In this document: positions 47,481 through 60,900 of the stretch, piece by piece
Position numbering within the stretch: position 1 is the stretch's first letter
How the letters are laid out: every line of letters starts with the position of its first letter
Assembly: GCA_021018815.1 (NCBI GenBank)
Contig: JAITYX010000140.1
Coordinates: forward strand, 318,501 to 382,500
DNA from: Talinum fruticosum
Taxonomy: Eukaryota; Streptophyta; Magnoliopsida; Caryophyllales; Talinaceae
Direction: 5' to 3'
DNA length: 64,000 bases
Translations under genes and position numbers: made by a program
The notes under the pieces: model-generated
What the model was told of the DNA's origin: nothing
The model's database searches: none
Seen by the model: the letters and a program-made list of their open reading frames with translations, nothing else

Positions 47481-47815
47481 AGGCCTTGTTTGGTATCAGA
47501 TGTTAGTTGTTGGTTGTTAGTTAATTAAATTAGTTATTAGTGTTAGTTGTTTACATTTAACTATTGTCGGAAAAAGTATTTGGTAAAATTACTTGTTTCT
47601 CAAAAAATGCGAGGAAAAAACTAATTTACAATGAGCCAATCACGAAAAGTTATTGAAGTTAGCTTTTTAAAAATTTTTTTGATAAAAAGTTATAACAAAA
47701 AGTTAACTTACCAAACAGCTTATATAATTTTTAAAGTCAAAACGCCAAAACTTCCTCAAAAAGTCATTTTTTCCCCCAAAAAGCCAATGAAAAAAATCAT
47801 TAGCCACATGTGACC
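47481..47815. mobile_element. Possible hAT-like non-autonomous element
   Basis: Starts near TTAGGCCTTGTTTGGTAT, then TTAGTTGTTGGTTGTTAGT and GTATTTGGTAAAATTA. A related stretch sits at 51829. GGCCTTGTTTGGT starts are common in plant hAT MITEs. A matching right terminus and target duplication were not found, so the limits are approximate. Confidence 0.4.
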
Positions 47816-48858
47816 TTTAGTCTAAATTAGATACATTTAATGTGTGATTAAGAACAAACGGGTCTCAAACGAACAAGTAATGTTTAATATTAATTTCTTC
47901 TTAGAACAATCTAACTTTTAATTTTAAATAACATTTTATGTCTTTTTAAAAAATAATTTTTGGTACAGTTAACAATTTTTTTCTTCAGTCACAACTATTT
48001 AATTTTTTTGGTGTAGTTATATAAAAGTATCTGTTTGTTTTTAAAATCTCAAATTAAGGCTTACAACTTTTCCTGGAACATTGGAATGTGAAAAATGACA
48101 ACGTATTCAAAAGGAGTTTCAAATGGAGAGTGCTTGCCTTTTTTAGTTGGGCCTTGCAAAAAGATAGTGCTGAAGTCAAAATTAACCGTTGGTTTTGGAA
48201 TTAACCCATGCTCATCTTTTCTCTGTCACCGGGAAAAAGTCCCAAAACTCTTGCACTCCTCTCCTTAATCTTTCACAAATGCCACCTCGTTGCTCATGTC
48301 CTATTCTAAAATGTTAGTTGCTAAATTGGTAAAGATCTTTTACGGTTGTGAGTAGATTCTTGAGTTTAAATTTGGTTTATATCGATATTCTTGACATTTT
48401 AGTCGAATTTGCTTAAAAAAGTCTTTTCGAGATGTTGGCACTGTACGGGTTCTATAATAAGATTTGTTTTTAAATTATATAATTATTTAAACATTATTTT
48501 TTGTATTATTAAATTTAGAACTAGTGACTATTTTATACAAAGAAACAAAAATAATTTAAAAATAAAATTTATTTTAGTGAAATGATAGGTGTCTTGCATC
48601 AAGATACTCCTAAAGTATCTTGAATGTACTTAAAAATTATATTGCCATGTATTAAATCATAAAATAATGATATGATCGAATAGTAGAATTGCATTACAAC
48701 TTATAAATTATGTAAAAAAGATTTTAATATAATTTTTATATTTATAAGATTATGCATATGACACACATTTCGATATCATTTAATACTTCTTAGCGTAGCC
48801 AACTTGTATAAAATTTTACATTCATAATTATTAAAAACAATAATGATGCTAGATAATA

Positions 48859-48907
<49 letters not shown>

Positions 48908-51828
48908 GGTTTTGAAGTTAAATTTCGAAAATACATTAAATGTTATTAAAAAAAAAAAGAAAAGAAGATGTATTAAACGAGTTATTTATTTTTCTTTTTT
49001 ATATTTATAGGGCTTTAATGATTGGTTTTTACATTCAAGTAGCTATTTTTTCTTTTCTTTTTTAATTTGATAATATTAAGGTAACTTTTTTTATAAAAAT
49101 ATTAAGGTAAAATTTATTCATGAGTAAGAAAATAACTAATTTAATAAAAGACTATTAAAGTATCTTATTATTTCTATTTAGTATGCGACTTGATTTTATT
49201 CTTTACTATTAATAATTAAAAGATTTTCCTTCTAAAAAAATAATTGTATTCTTATGTGAAATTTATTTTGATTATCAATTAAAATATTCCTTTATAAATC
49301 TAATAGTTAGAGGTCAAGAAGTTAAAGCCTATATTAATACACTCTTTTTAATATTTTCATCATCATCATTATCATCATAAATCATACATTAGTATCAATA
49401 GATCAAGTACAGAAAGTATCTCTAATACAACTCCATTAATGTTGGTTAACTGATATGATGATAAATTTTCTTTCTTTGTGATCATATTTATACATACCTT
49501 TAACAAACATTATTTATTTATTATCTATTTACATACTCTTAAAATTATAAATTCATTTTAAAAATAAATTTATGTCATAAATTTGAACAAAAAGGAAGAC
49601 AAGTCAAAATATAAGACTTAAAAAAATTAATAAGTTTTTAAAAATAAGCCAATGTAAATATTACAATGTTCACATGTGTGTCACAAACTTTTAAAGTGTT
49701 GATGATAATAATATTTTATAATTTAAAGCAATATTCAATAGTTTGTACAACTGCAAAAATTTATCAAAATAGCAATTGAAATAATTTGATGGGTAATCCG
49801 TTGAGAACCAACGATATATTTTTTAGATGCCAGAAAGTCCAACGGATTGATTAATATTTAATTAAGAAGTATCATACATTGTACATGAAGCCTATTCATT
49901 ATATATCTTCAAAAATTAATACATGCACTATGAATCTAGAAAAAAATATATATAACACAATATATAATTTTTCATTTTCAAAGATGAATATTGAGTTTTG
50001 AGATTGCTCATAGGTTGCTCTTAAATATTATATTTATTAGTTGATTTTTCCTCTCTTTTTTAAATGGAGTGTTTATGTATTATTATTAATAAGTTTGTAT
50101 TAATTGAAATAAATTATTATTATTTAACCAATATAAAATAAATTATAATTATAATTATAATTTATTATAAAATAGTAATATAATGGTTGTTATATAATTA
50201 ATATAATCTATTGATTTAAAATTTTATAGTATTAGTAAAAAAATTATTTTTGAACTAGAATATTATTTTTTAAAGATAATTATATCTTACTAAAAATAGT
50301 TTTTAAATTAAAAAAATTAAGTTCACTCATTTTACATGTAACTTAAAATTAAATTATATTATCTTTTGATGATCAAGATATATATAACTAAATATTAAAC
50401 TATTTTAACTTTTGTGATCAAACCAATATATTTTTTTTTTAAAAAAAGGAATAATATAATATACGTCATATAATTTTTAGACAAATATTATAAACATAAC
50501 CTATGCGTGAGCATGGGTTAAAAACTAATATTAATGTAAATTAAGGTATGATATTTAAGAATGTAGTGATGCAACACACATAAAACACTACCGTCTAAAT
50601 TGAAAAAATTGCCTAAAACTAACCTTTTATTTTTGTCTTCTTTTTTAGTACAAGACTTTTTCATTGTCCAGAAAATGGAGATATAGGTGGTAGAGTTTTC
50701 CCCTATGATCCTATCTTAATATTATTACGATCCTCTCTCAATTTTTTATTTGATTCAATAAGATTGTTTTTCCATCCTTAAGTTAACACTAAATTCTCAA
50801 ACAAATTTTCTATTATGATTACTCCTTAATACTATATTTTCGGCATGTTAAATTGAAAAAATCTCGAAAAGCTAAATGCAAATTTACTTTTACACTACTA
50901 CTTGACTTTATTTTTGAAGGCATGGTACTTATTTTTCATTTTTGAGTTGAACCGCCTTGTATAGTTTATTCAACAAAATTAAATTGGGATTACACTCGAT
51001 AAGTCATTAGTTGATAAATTATTTTAAAAATTAAAGAACCATAATGATACCGTTCTTATATTATAGACCTAGGTTCATAGTATAATATAAGTCCAAGTGT
51101 ATGGGATCGACTTTGATGGTACACAATTTTTTTCTTTTTTTTTATAATTTTTATGTTTTTTTGATATTGCAAGTTATGAAGATAAATGTGTATAACTGTT
51201 GTATGAAGAATGTTCATCACTATGACTTACAAATGTTCACTGATGATATGAGATAATATTCATCAATTATTGAATAAAAATTGATACTGATGTAATTCTT
51301 AAAATATAATAATAATAGGCAATCTAAGCACCGAATATTAGAAATAAGAAAAGTTTTTGCAAACTCCATCACTATGGTCATAAATATTCAATACCAAACA
51401 ATTTTAGAATGTAATTATAACATCAAAGTTAAGAAAGCATACATTACGTGTTAAAGTATCAACCAAAATGTTCAAAATGTTAATTGCTATATCTAGTAAA
51501 AGTACATGTCAGAGCGATTTTCATTGCCAAATCTTACAAATGTTCATTGATAAAATAAGTAAATGTTCATCAATTATTAATAGTGAAAATAAAAATAATA
51601 TATTTTTAGAAATGTAATTATAACCTTGAGGATAACTAAAATAAATCCCAAATATTAAATATCAAAAATTTTTGAAATATTCATCATTGTAGATTATGAT
51701 GTTCATTGTTACTATTAATGTGACATGTATAAGGTTCATATTATAATATAAATGTAGGTCTATAATAAATTTTTCATAATGACACATTCAAATAAAACAT
51801 TAGTATTAATATTTAGCAAATGTTGGCC
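47816..51828. other. AT-rich intergenic region, no gene seen
   Basis: About 4 kb of AT-rich DNA with no ORF of note, no TE domain and no RNA gene recognised. A (TA)n microsatellite lies at 48867-48904. It is part of the low-repeat island upstream of the F-box gene. Confidence 0.5.
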
Positions 51829-52000
51829 CCTTTGACAATCAACTGTTACTTATTGGTATTAACTGTTAGTTATTAAGTATTTATATTAGCTGTTTGACGA
51901 AAAAAATATTTGGTAAAATTAATTGTTTTTAACAAAATTGTTTGGTAAAATTCTATTTATGCTTATAACTCAATTTCATTAACTCTTTTATAGATTATAA
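51829..52000. mobile_element. Second, partial copy of the 47481 element
   Basis: GGCCCCTTTGACAATCAACTG, then TGACGAAAAAAATATTTGGT and AAAATTAATTG parallel the left part of the 47481 element. The right part is absent or too diverged to see. Confidence 0.35.
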
Positions 52001-52482
52001 TTATTTTTATTCCATATCCATATTTCTTCTAAATATTAATTAAGAATTATATGACATATAAAATTACATTCATATCTTGTACACAATTTTAATTATGAGT
52101 TTTTTTTTTAAAGTTTTTTTAATAATATATTTAACATTATGTGACAAAACTATATATTTATTCTGTTTAATTTACTGTAATTTTTTGGAAATGTACAGTT
52201 TAATAATAAGTGACATTTACAGTTTAATTTACTGCTTATTTTTTGAAAATTTACAACTGGAATAACACGAAAAATTTTGAATTGAAGAAATACAAATGGC
52301 AGAGAAATTAAAACTCAGTCAAAAAACAAAAGCAACAAAACACTGTGTCTTTGTAAGCTCCTCCACCCTCTTGACTGAGACAAAAGAGCTCCAGAAAAGA
52401 ATACGAAAAACAAAGGTAAAAACACAACAACATTAACATCGGTTCTTGCGTTTCTGTTCTTCATTCACCCTTTGAACTTTTC

Positions 52483-52658
52483 CCTTTGGCCCCTTCTTCC
52501 TTCTCCTCGATTCTCTCCCCCTCCCCCTTCACAAGTCAAAAATCTCTCTTTTTCTCTCTCTTTCAGCCACTTTAACCCCTCTACATATACATACACACCC
52601 TCAAGGCGGAAACAAAGCCCCTCCCATAGTCTCTCTCGTCCATTCTCTGTCCTCAAAA
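52483..52658 (+). promoter_or_regulatory. Pyrimidine-rich leader of the F-box gene
   Basis: A CT-rich stretch (TTCTCTCCCCCTCC, then CTCTCTTTTTCTCTCTCTTT) directly precedes the start codon, with the coding strand T/C-rich as in many plant 5' leaders and core promoters. No TATA box at a convincing distance could be fixed. The 480 bp upstream (52001-52482) is AT-rich with nothing recognised. Confidence 0.4.
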
Positions 52659-53108
52659 ATGGGCCCAAACCCTTACCCTAAATTCGACATAAACTCCCAC
52701 AAAGACATCCTAGTGGAGATCCTGAAGCGGCTAGACGGAAAGTCCTTAGGCGTCGCCGCCTGCGTCTGCAGGCAATGGCGGGCAATCGCCGCCGCGGACG
52801 ACGCCGTATGGGAGCACGTCTGCTTCCGCCACGTATCGCCGCCGGGAACGCGCCACCTGGTGCTGGCACTCGGTGGCTACAAGCGGCTCTACTTGGTCTG
52901 CCTCCGGCCTCTCCTCCGCCGCTTCCGCCGCCCCGAGTTCACTCGCCGAGTCTGGACCAGCCACGGCGCACAGCTCCTGCTCTCGCTCTTCTGCGTGGAT
53001 TATTACGAGAACTTGGGCGGCGCTGGCGGCGGAGGAGGTGGCGGGAGACTTGGGAGTGACGCGTCGGCTTCCTCTCTCATGTTTCTCTGTAAGCCCGTGA
53101 ACGTTTGA
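52659..53108 (+). CDS. SNE: F-box protein SNE-like (SNEEZY/SLEEPY, GID2 family)
   Basis: Intronless 149-residue protein. Residues 14-59 form an F-box (DILVEILKRLDGKSLGVAAC, then VCRQWRAIA and WEHVCF). ALGGYKRLYLVCLRPLL (70-86) corresponds to the GGF motif and LLLSLFCVDYYENL (106-119) to the LSL motif, which mark the GID2/SLY1/SNE family. The C terminus SSLMFLCKPVNV is characteristic of SNE. Arabidopsis SNE is of similar size (157 residues as I recall). Known role of the family: substrate receptor of an SCF ubiquitin ligase that binds DELLA repressors and promotes their destruction in the nucleus after gibberellin perception. A Gly-rich run (120-129) encoded by GGN codons separates LSL from the tail and may vary in length. 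The gene is much GC-richer than its surroundings. The start is chosen because ATG 52659 precedes the F-box by 13 codons and has no upstream in-frame alternative with conserved sequence. It is the only intact host gene in the window. Confidence 0.9.
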   Translation: MGPNPYPKFDINSHKDILVEILKRLDGKSLGVAACVCRQWRAIAAADDAVWEHVCFRHVSPPGTRHLVLALGGYKRLYLVCLRPLLRRFRRPEFTRRVWTSHGAQLLLSLFCVDYYENLGGAGGGGGGGRLGSDASASSLMFLCKPVNV

Positions 53109-53720
53109 TGGATTGACTCGGTTGGTCTGATTGATTGGATTTGACTGTTTTTTATTTTTCCTTTTTGGGTGGGGAGAGGAAGAGATTTAGCTGGTACGAC
53201 AGTTGTAACTTGTAAGTTGTTAATGATTAATTGGTTTATTACTATAATTTTTTTATTTTATTAGCTATAAATAATGCTATTGTAATGTGGGCTTGGCCTC
53301 CTTCGAAAATGTGACATGGATTAATTAAATTAATTTACGACGTTAACAGGAGTGATTAGTAGCATTTTTTTGGTTTCAAGTAAAAGTGAGTGATTGTTAT
53401 ATATATATTTTTCTAAGTTTAATCTGTCTTCCTCCTTGATTTGATTATGTTATATTCGCTAATTGTATTATATTATATTGTATATTAGGCTTCTTTGAAA
53501 TTAAAAAAAAATATTACACCACATGAGCATCTCAAAAGATGGTCGCACTTAGACTAATTGCGAAAATACATTACTAGCACAATTATGTGTTCCTTCTCCT
53601 TTTTAGTGTCGTTGTATGCGTTTTTGACGATCAATGATTGGAGTAATTGAAAAATTATAAGAGTTACTTGTGCCAAAGAAAGGTTAGTACGTAGGTGGCT
53701 GTTGGGTCTCGAATTGTACT

Positions 53721-53780
<60 letters not shown>

Positions 53781-56610
53781 GAATATATAGAACTCTTATA
53801 TATATTAAAAAAATTGTCATGTAGAAAGTCACTTAAAGCATAAATAACAGGATCCCACTTTACTTTTATTTGTTTCAATTCATTAAATATATCTATAAAC
53901 TTTTATTTGTTTCAATTCATTAAATATATTTATAAAAAAATTAAAGTACAATTGGTATTTAAAATATGACTAAATTTTATAATGAGGATAGTTTTTGGAC
54001 ATTCTATATTTACTTTAATTAGCTTATTTCATATACTTACGACATCTCATATATAGTCTCAAATTTGAGTCTTTATTTCCTACTTTTAATTTTATGCAAT
54101 AAGTATAATTATCCACTTGCCTCCTTACATTTTGGTAAAATTAATGTGGAACTTTATTGTAAATGCTCTTATGGTAGTCTCAAAGCCACTACCTATACCA
54201 TTCTAAGGTGGCTCATTTTTTTTTTTTTTCCTGAAAGAAAAGCCTATGTCAAAAGACGAATGTCAACTAATTTCATTGAGATGTTGAGAATAATATATCA
54301 CTAAGGATTGTCGTAGACATGTATAATCTTTAATTTAATTTTGTTGTGCCTTTATAAAAATATCTTTGTAAAAGTCAAGCAGCATGTTTTTAAACTCAAA
54401 TGCATGTAAGATAGGCTTGCATAATTCTTTTTGTTGTATTTTTATAAAACTGTGTTTAAATAGGTAAATAGGATGATTCTTAAAACTCTTATGTAACTAA
54501 GGTGTTTATTTATACTATGGTTATACCCTGCTATGTAAGGGTATTAATTAATTTTATTTTTATAATTATTTATTTTTAAATTTTATTATTTTTAATTAAT
54601 TTATATCAATAAAAATTAATAATAAGTTAAAAAGAATATAAGTGGATGTACTTTTCTTTAAATAGTTAATATAAAAGTATTTCTTTTAATTTTTTATAAC
54701 TTGCTTTATTGTGTGGGAATAGAGATAGTCATTGCTAATAAGAATAAATCAGATTACGGTGCATCAATAATATTATAAATAAGTATTAGTATTAATTAAA
54801 TTACACAATAAATTAAATATAAAAATATTTAACTCATTAAAAACATGTAACGTATACATCCATTGAAGACATAGAAATCCTAGAGTTCAAGGGAGGAAAT
54901 ATTAATAATATTTTTAAAAGTAATAATTTATATTAGTCATGCTAATAATATTTATATTAATCATGTTTGAGTATAATATTGAAGTATAAGTATTAACGTA
55001 ATGTAATTTATTATTATCAGATTTCATCACTAAATTAGTATATCACTATTGAAAAAGTTTAATATTTTTGGATTATGTAGGTGGTTACATAAATTTTAGA
55101 TCAAAACGAATTTGAAAAAATTACACTATATTAAATTAGTAAAATTTCATTACTAAATTAGTGTATCATTATTGGAAAAGTATAATATTAATGTTATTTT
55201 TACTAATTTAGTAAAGTTGTTTAAAAATAATCTAACTTCGTAAGTAATGATATCGCCAAATAAGCATCCTACGTGTCGCTTCGCATCGCTTAGACCCAAC
55301 TTTTAATATTATATATATATATAAATATATAATGCTTTAGCTTTTTAAAAATCAAGTTCTTGTGAAGCTTGTTCCTTTTCTGATATTTATATTTTAAAAA
55401 CATATTGAGAATCAGTTTAACACATAATGAACATCTGAATATGACAACTATAATTGATATCTTTCTATGTGCAATTACCCATATGAATGATTGAATACTA
55501 GCTAAATTAATTACTTGATAAATTGAAGATTGGTACTGAAGAGCTATACATAAATCTCTACTAAATCAGCATTTGCATCTCTCTTCATGCCTACACACCA
55601 AAGAGATAAAACAAAAAAAGCAATTAATATAAAAATATATAGCAAGATTATTTGTGAAATGAATACAAGGTTATTTACTTTAGAAGAACATAATAACGTG
55701 TTCCATTTTAGTGAAAAGTTGTTTGAAACAGATTAAAAGAAGAAAAGGAAAAAGAAAACAATCATGTGTTTATTATATTCTAAATTAAACCTACCTATAT
55801 AATATTGGTGAAACATTGTTTAAAACGATATCCGATCTCTCTAAAAAAAATTTTAAAAAAATTGCTATCCGCAAAACTATTTTTATTGTTATACTTAGAT
55901 TAAGCTCCTAATCTATAAGATGTCTCGTGGGAGCTTAATATTTTAGCTTGGTATTATTTTATTAGATGTCTAAATATCATAATATGAGATTAGAGGCAAA
56001 TGAGGTGATTTAATTAGGAATAGGGATGAATAAATATAGTCAAACAGGAATAAGCAGAGAAATAGAGTAAGAACAAACAGCAGGTGGTGATAGATTAGAT
56101 AGAGAGAATCTAGAGGAAGACCTAGCGAACGTGCAGATTTTGCACAAGAGAATAAAGACAAAGTGTCTAAAACAAGAAATAAAAACAGACATATACATAG
56201 CTAATATCAAATCATTTCACCACCTCTAGTTTTAAGGCAAAGAGGAAAAGGGACTAACTTCCAAACAGCTAAAGAATTTGCATATAAGTGGAGTGGAGAT
56301 GTTGAATTAATGTTGATGGTGAAGTGGTAGAAAAAGAAAAGTTCTTTCACAGTTTTGGGTAAAGTTCTGAAGCAAGACATAGTTGTAGTTGGTATGACTT
56401 TGACATGATTTTGCTTATACTACAATCATAATTATCACCACATGTTGGATACTTATTAGTTGGTACTTTTATGGCCAAGTAGCCCCCTAATCATAAGGTT
56501 TGAATTGGAATTACCAACATAACAATCAGTTTGTGAGAAGACTTCATTAGGGATGAAAATATGGCGGGTTTAGCCGGATGGAGTCATACCCGCACTCATA
56601 TCCAATTAAG
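53109..56610. other. 3' flank of the F-box gene and AT-rich intergenic DNA
   Basis: Probable 3' untranslated region to about 53290 (ATAAATAATG and TTGTAATG near 53265-53285 may serve as polyadenylation signals). The remainder is AT-rich with no domain or RNA gene recognised. A partly repeated phrase (AAATTAGTATATCA...TATTGAAAAAGT) occurs at 55030-55060 and 55155-55185. Confidence 0.45.
53726..53777. repeat. (AT)n microsatellite
   Basis: About 26 uninterrupted AT units, 620 bp downstream of the F-box gene. Confidence 0.95.
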
Positions 56611-56740
56611 GGTCTGTTTAAATTAGCGTTTATAAAAGCGTTTATAACTCCTAACCGCTATAACAGCTCATAATAGCTCATAACAGACTAGTTATAATCG
56701 TTATAACAATTACCCATTATAACAACTAATAATAAACTCA

Positions 56741-56789
<49 letters not shown>

Positions 56790-57291
56790 AAGTTAATTAT
56801 TAATATTATTATTACCACTATAACAACTTATAACCGCTATAGCAGTTTATAACCGTTATACAACTTATAACAGACTATAACTCGCTAATTATAACAGTTC
56901 ATAACAACTCGTAATAGCTCGTAACATCTCATAGCAGCTCATAACGACTCATAACAATTCATAAATGTTATAAACGCCATAACCGCTAGCTTTAACAACT
57001 CGAAACGACTAGGCCCTAAAAATCAAATCAAACCAAAGTATCTCACAACAAATATTAATATTAAGGGCATGTTCATTTCAGTTGTTAAAAACTAGCGGTT
57101 ATAGCATTTATAGCGTTTATGAGTCGTTATGAGTCATTATGAGTCGCTATGAGCTATTACGAGTCGTTATGAGCTATTATAATTAGCGGTTATAGTTGTT
57201 ATGCGTTGTATAGCGGTTATAAGTCTGCTATAGCGGTTATGAGCGGTTATAAGTTGTTATAATGGTAATAATAATATTAATAATTAACTTT

Positions 57292-57334
<43 letters not shown>

Positions 57335-57435
57335 TAATAATAATAATAATAATAATTATTATTATTATTATTATTATATTATGAAGTATTGAGAGCATTA
57401 ATGAAAAATAATAATAATAATTATAATACATTACT
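56611..57435. repeat. Large inverted repeat: two copies of a MITE-like element facing each other
   Basis: 56611-57016 and, in reverse complement, 57062-57430 are the same element separated by about 45 bp. Both carry arrays of a 10-12 bp motif (CATAACAGCT / GTTATGAGTC). Both carry a trinucleotide tract (ATT at 56742-56787; TAA/ATT at 57287-57375) followed by the shared block TTAATTATTAATATTATT. The ends GGGTCTGTTT and AGGCCCTA suggest a hAT-like terminus. No coding capacity is seen. Confidence 0.75.
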
Positions 57436-57912
57436 AATAATAATAATGACCACTTGGTTTGGTCGCTTCGAGAACAATTGACCTTCCTCTTGTCGAGATA
57501 TATCTCGTTGAATCCTCTAGCCGATCATCCCGCTTTTCGCAACTACCGGTGGCCGCTTGATCTCTTCGATGTTTGTCCGAGAGGTCGCTGCTGCTAAGCA
57601 CAAATTCAAGAGAATAATGTGTTCAAGAAAGTTGTTGGAAGAAATCTTAAAAGAAAGGCCTTATCCATGCCGGAATTGGGTAGTGTGACCCGAGAGCAAT
57701 ATTGTGCATTAGAAGAGGTTGATTCTGATCTAGCGGTAGCAGATCAAAGTTCTTAAACTTAAAAGAAGGAAGACCTCCGAGGCGATATCCAATGAAGACG
57801 CTCAAACCAATGACGCAAAAGATAGGGACAAGTAAAATAGAGTAGTCATGCTCTTCCAAAACTGTTGATCGGGTTGAGGCGGCACCTGGAGAAAAGCTTC
57901 CTACTTGGAAAA
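57436..57912 (+). other. Left part of the LINE, probable ORF1 tail
   Basis: Sequence before the endonuclease start has short broken frames (for example LEEVDSDLAVADQSS near 57709-57750), compatible with the acidic end of an ORF1. The element's left end was not located, so 5' truncation is likely. Confidence 0.35.
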
Positions 57913-60900
57913 TGAAGCTCCGTGCCTAGAATTGTAGGGGATTCTTCTCAGCGAGCAACCCTACAATTCCCACTTTAAGATGGCCGCTAGGGATCGTTGT
58001 CCTGGATGTTATCTATCTGTTTGAAACTCTTTACGAGCCAACCGTGGCTGCAGATTCTATTACTTTCCTTCAATTTTCCTTTGTGGGTAGAGTCGATCCG
58101 GTGGGCATGTCGGGCGGTATTTTGATAGTTGCTAAGAAGTCGGTCTTAATCTCTGTTGCGGGGTTTTGTAAAAACTATGTCATATGTTCTATTAATGATA
58201 TGAGCGTCGTTTGGTATTTTTTTGTTTATAGTGCACCAAAATTGCATGAAAGAAAAGGAGTTTGGGATGATTTAGCGAATGAGTTGGCAAAATTGAGTAG
58301 TCGAGTTGTTCTTATGGGTGATTTCAATCAAGTGGATAGTCACCATGACAAATTGGGAGGAGAAGATAGAATCAAAAGAAGTGAGGAATTTCGCAATGGA
58401 AAATTCTACTCAACCTTAAAGATTTAGACTATATAGGCCCAAGGTTTACATGAACAAACAACGTAAGAAATGATGATGTGTTATTTGAAAGGTTAGATAA
58501 AGCATTAGCCTCGGAAGACTGGATCGAGGATTTCCAAGATTCCTACGTGGAAAACTTACCGATTCGGACATCCGACCACGAGCCAATTTTGCTATACATT
58601 AAACGAACAAAGAGTAGGAAGGTGAGAAGGAATTACCGAATCGAGGCATGGTGTTTATCAAGTGCTGAAATCTTAAAGGTCATTGAAAAGATTTGGACTC
58701 ATCCCCAACATCGATATTCATGGACAACTCGTGCTCGTAATGCTACGGGATACTAGATTTCAATGTAAACAGTGGTGCTTACAGTGAAGGAAGAAGAGAG
58801 AAGGCTGCATATCTCGATCATTAGGAGGCAATGAAGCAAATTCTCATCGACCTTGAAAAATGTGGTTTGCAAGACTCCATTTTAGCGAATTATTGGCTGG
58901 ATAAAAACAACTTAGAAGAAGCGTTGAATGTAACAGATTTGTATTGGAGACAAAGGGGAAAGATAAAATGGCTGCAACATGGAGACATGGAAACACAATA
59001 TTTCTTCAAGCAATTCAAAGCTAAGAAGGCTTTTACATTAATTAAAAGCTTGAGATCCGGAGATGGGAAAGATATTGGTCAAGTGGAACAGATGAAGACT
59101 ATGGTTAGAGATTATTTTGAAGACCTCTTTAAAGATCCCCTTACCAACCAGGAAGCAATCGAATGACCAACAACATCTTGAGTCTGTTTTTAGAAAAGCA
59201 TCATAGACGAAGCAGACTTAATGGCCTCAACAAACCATTTGAAGAGGAAGAGGTTAAAAGGGCGGTCTTTCAAATGGGAAGCCTTAAATCACCAGGACCA
59301 AATGGGTTTCCAACAGTATTTTTACGAGAATGTGGCACTAGGTAGAACCGAGGATCACGTCTCGTAGTCCCGGAGACGCTCAATTCAAGTAATCTAATTC
59401 CGGTCATCAACTACACATACATTGTGTTAATTCCAAAGAAGGAACAAGCCGGATAGATGAATGAATTCAGGCCAATAAGCTTATGCAATGTGATCTATAA
59501 GGTCATCTCCAAACGTTTGGTCAATAGGTTGAGACCTCTTATGAGCTCTATCATTGGTGAAGGACAAAACGCGTTTATCCCGAGATAGAGTTATTACGGA
59601 CAGCTTGCCTTATAGCTCACGAAATCATCAACTACATCAAACAAAAGAAATATGGCAGGAAGATGGCAGCCATAAAAATTGATATGAGTAAAGCCTATGA
59701 CGAGTTCAAAGGGATTTTCTCCAGGTTATACTACAAAAATTAGGATTACCCATGAAATGGGTCAATCTCATTATGCAATACATAACCACGGTAAGGTTCA
59801 TTGTGCTTTTCAATTGTGAGCCCACTGATGCCATTATTCTAAGAGTGGGACTTAGACAGGCCGAGCCACTTTCACCATACTTGTTTCTTTTGGTGATGGA
59901 ATTGCTTGCGAAACTCGACAAAGGGGCAAGAGTTGGGGAAGATGAAGGGAGTTCAGATTGCTAGAAGAGCACCTCAAATCTCACATCTTTTCTTTGCGGA
60001 TGATGCATTATTCTTCACCGGAGATGGATTTACGAGCAGTCTTGAATCTCAAGCAACTCATCAATTTGTTCCGTGAAGCTTCGAGCCAAACTATTAATGT
60101 TGGGAAATCAACCGTTATGTTTTCAAGGAATGTGTTAGAGGAGGAAGCCCAAGGGTTCAAATTGTTGTTTGGCTTCAACATCATCCGTAACTTCGACAAG
60201 TACTTGGGAACGTCTCCCATCATCCCTATAAGAAAGACTTCCCATTTCAGCTTTCTCATTGAGAGAATTTAGAATATAATGCATAGTTGGAAAACCGATA
60301 TGCTCTCAATGGCAGGAAATTAGTTCTCATCAATGCAATGTTGAGTTCATTAAATCAACATATCCTAAGGGTCTTCAAAATTCCAACCTCAACACCTGTC
60401 GATCCTCAACTCACTAATAGGAGCATTATTTTTGGGGGGTAAGCCATAATGCAGGAGGGGTCACCTGGATTAAGAAGGACATCCTTTTTCTACCAAAATC
60501 GGTTGGACGATTGGGTTTGCGAGAAGTAGTCAACTTCAACAATTCACTCCTTATAAAACAGGTATGGAGACTTCATAAAAATAATGATATGCTCCTAGCA
60601 CGACTTTACAAAGCTAAATATGGGTTTTGCTCACCCATCACAGGAAATGATCAGGCAACAAGGCTATCAAGGGCATCTTGGGGTTGGAAAGGTCCAGTGC
60701 CATGTTGTCGACAAATTTAGAAGTGGATTCCTATGGAGAATTAGGAGAGGGGACAAAGTAGTTATTGGAAAAGATGCATGGTTAAGCAATGAGGAGGTTA
60801 GATTAAAAAATGAGCGAGATGAAGTTACTCCATCATGATCGGAAGGTGGAGACGCTTGTTGACAAGACAACTACTCGATGGAATGTGGGTAAAGTAAGAT

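Noticed and set aside
52678..52964. Antisense frames over the F-box gene
   Set aside because: Shadows of the GC-rich coding strand; only the plus frame has F-box, GGF and LSL motifs.
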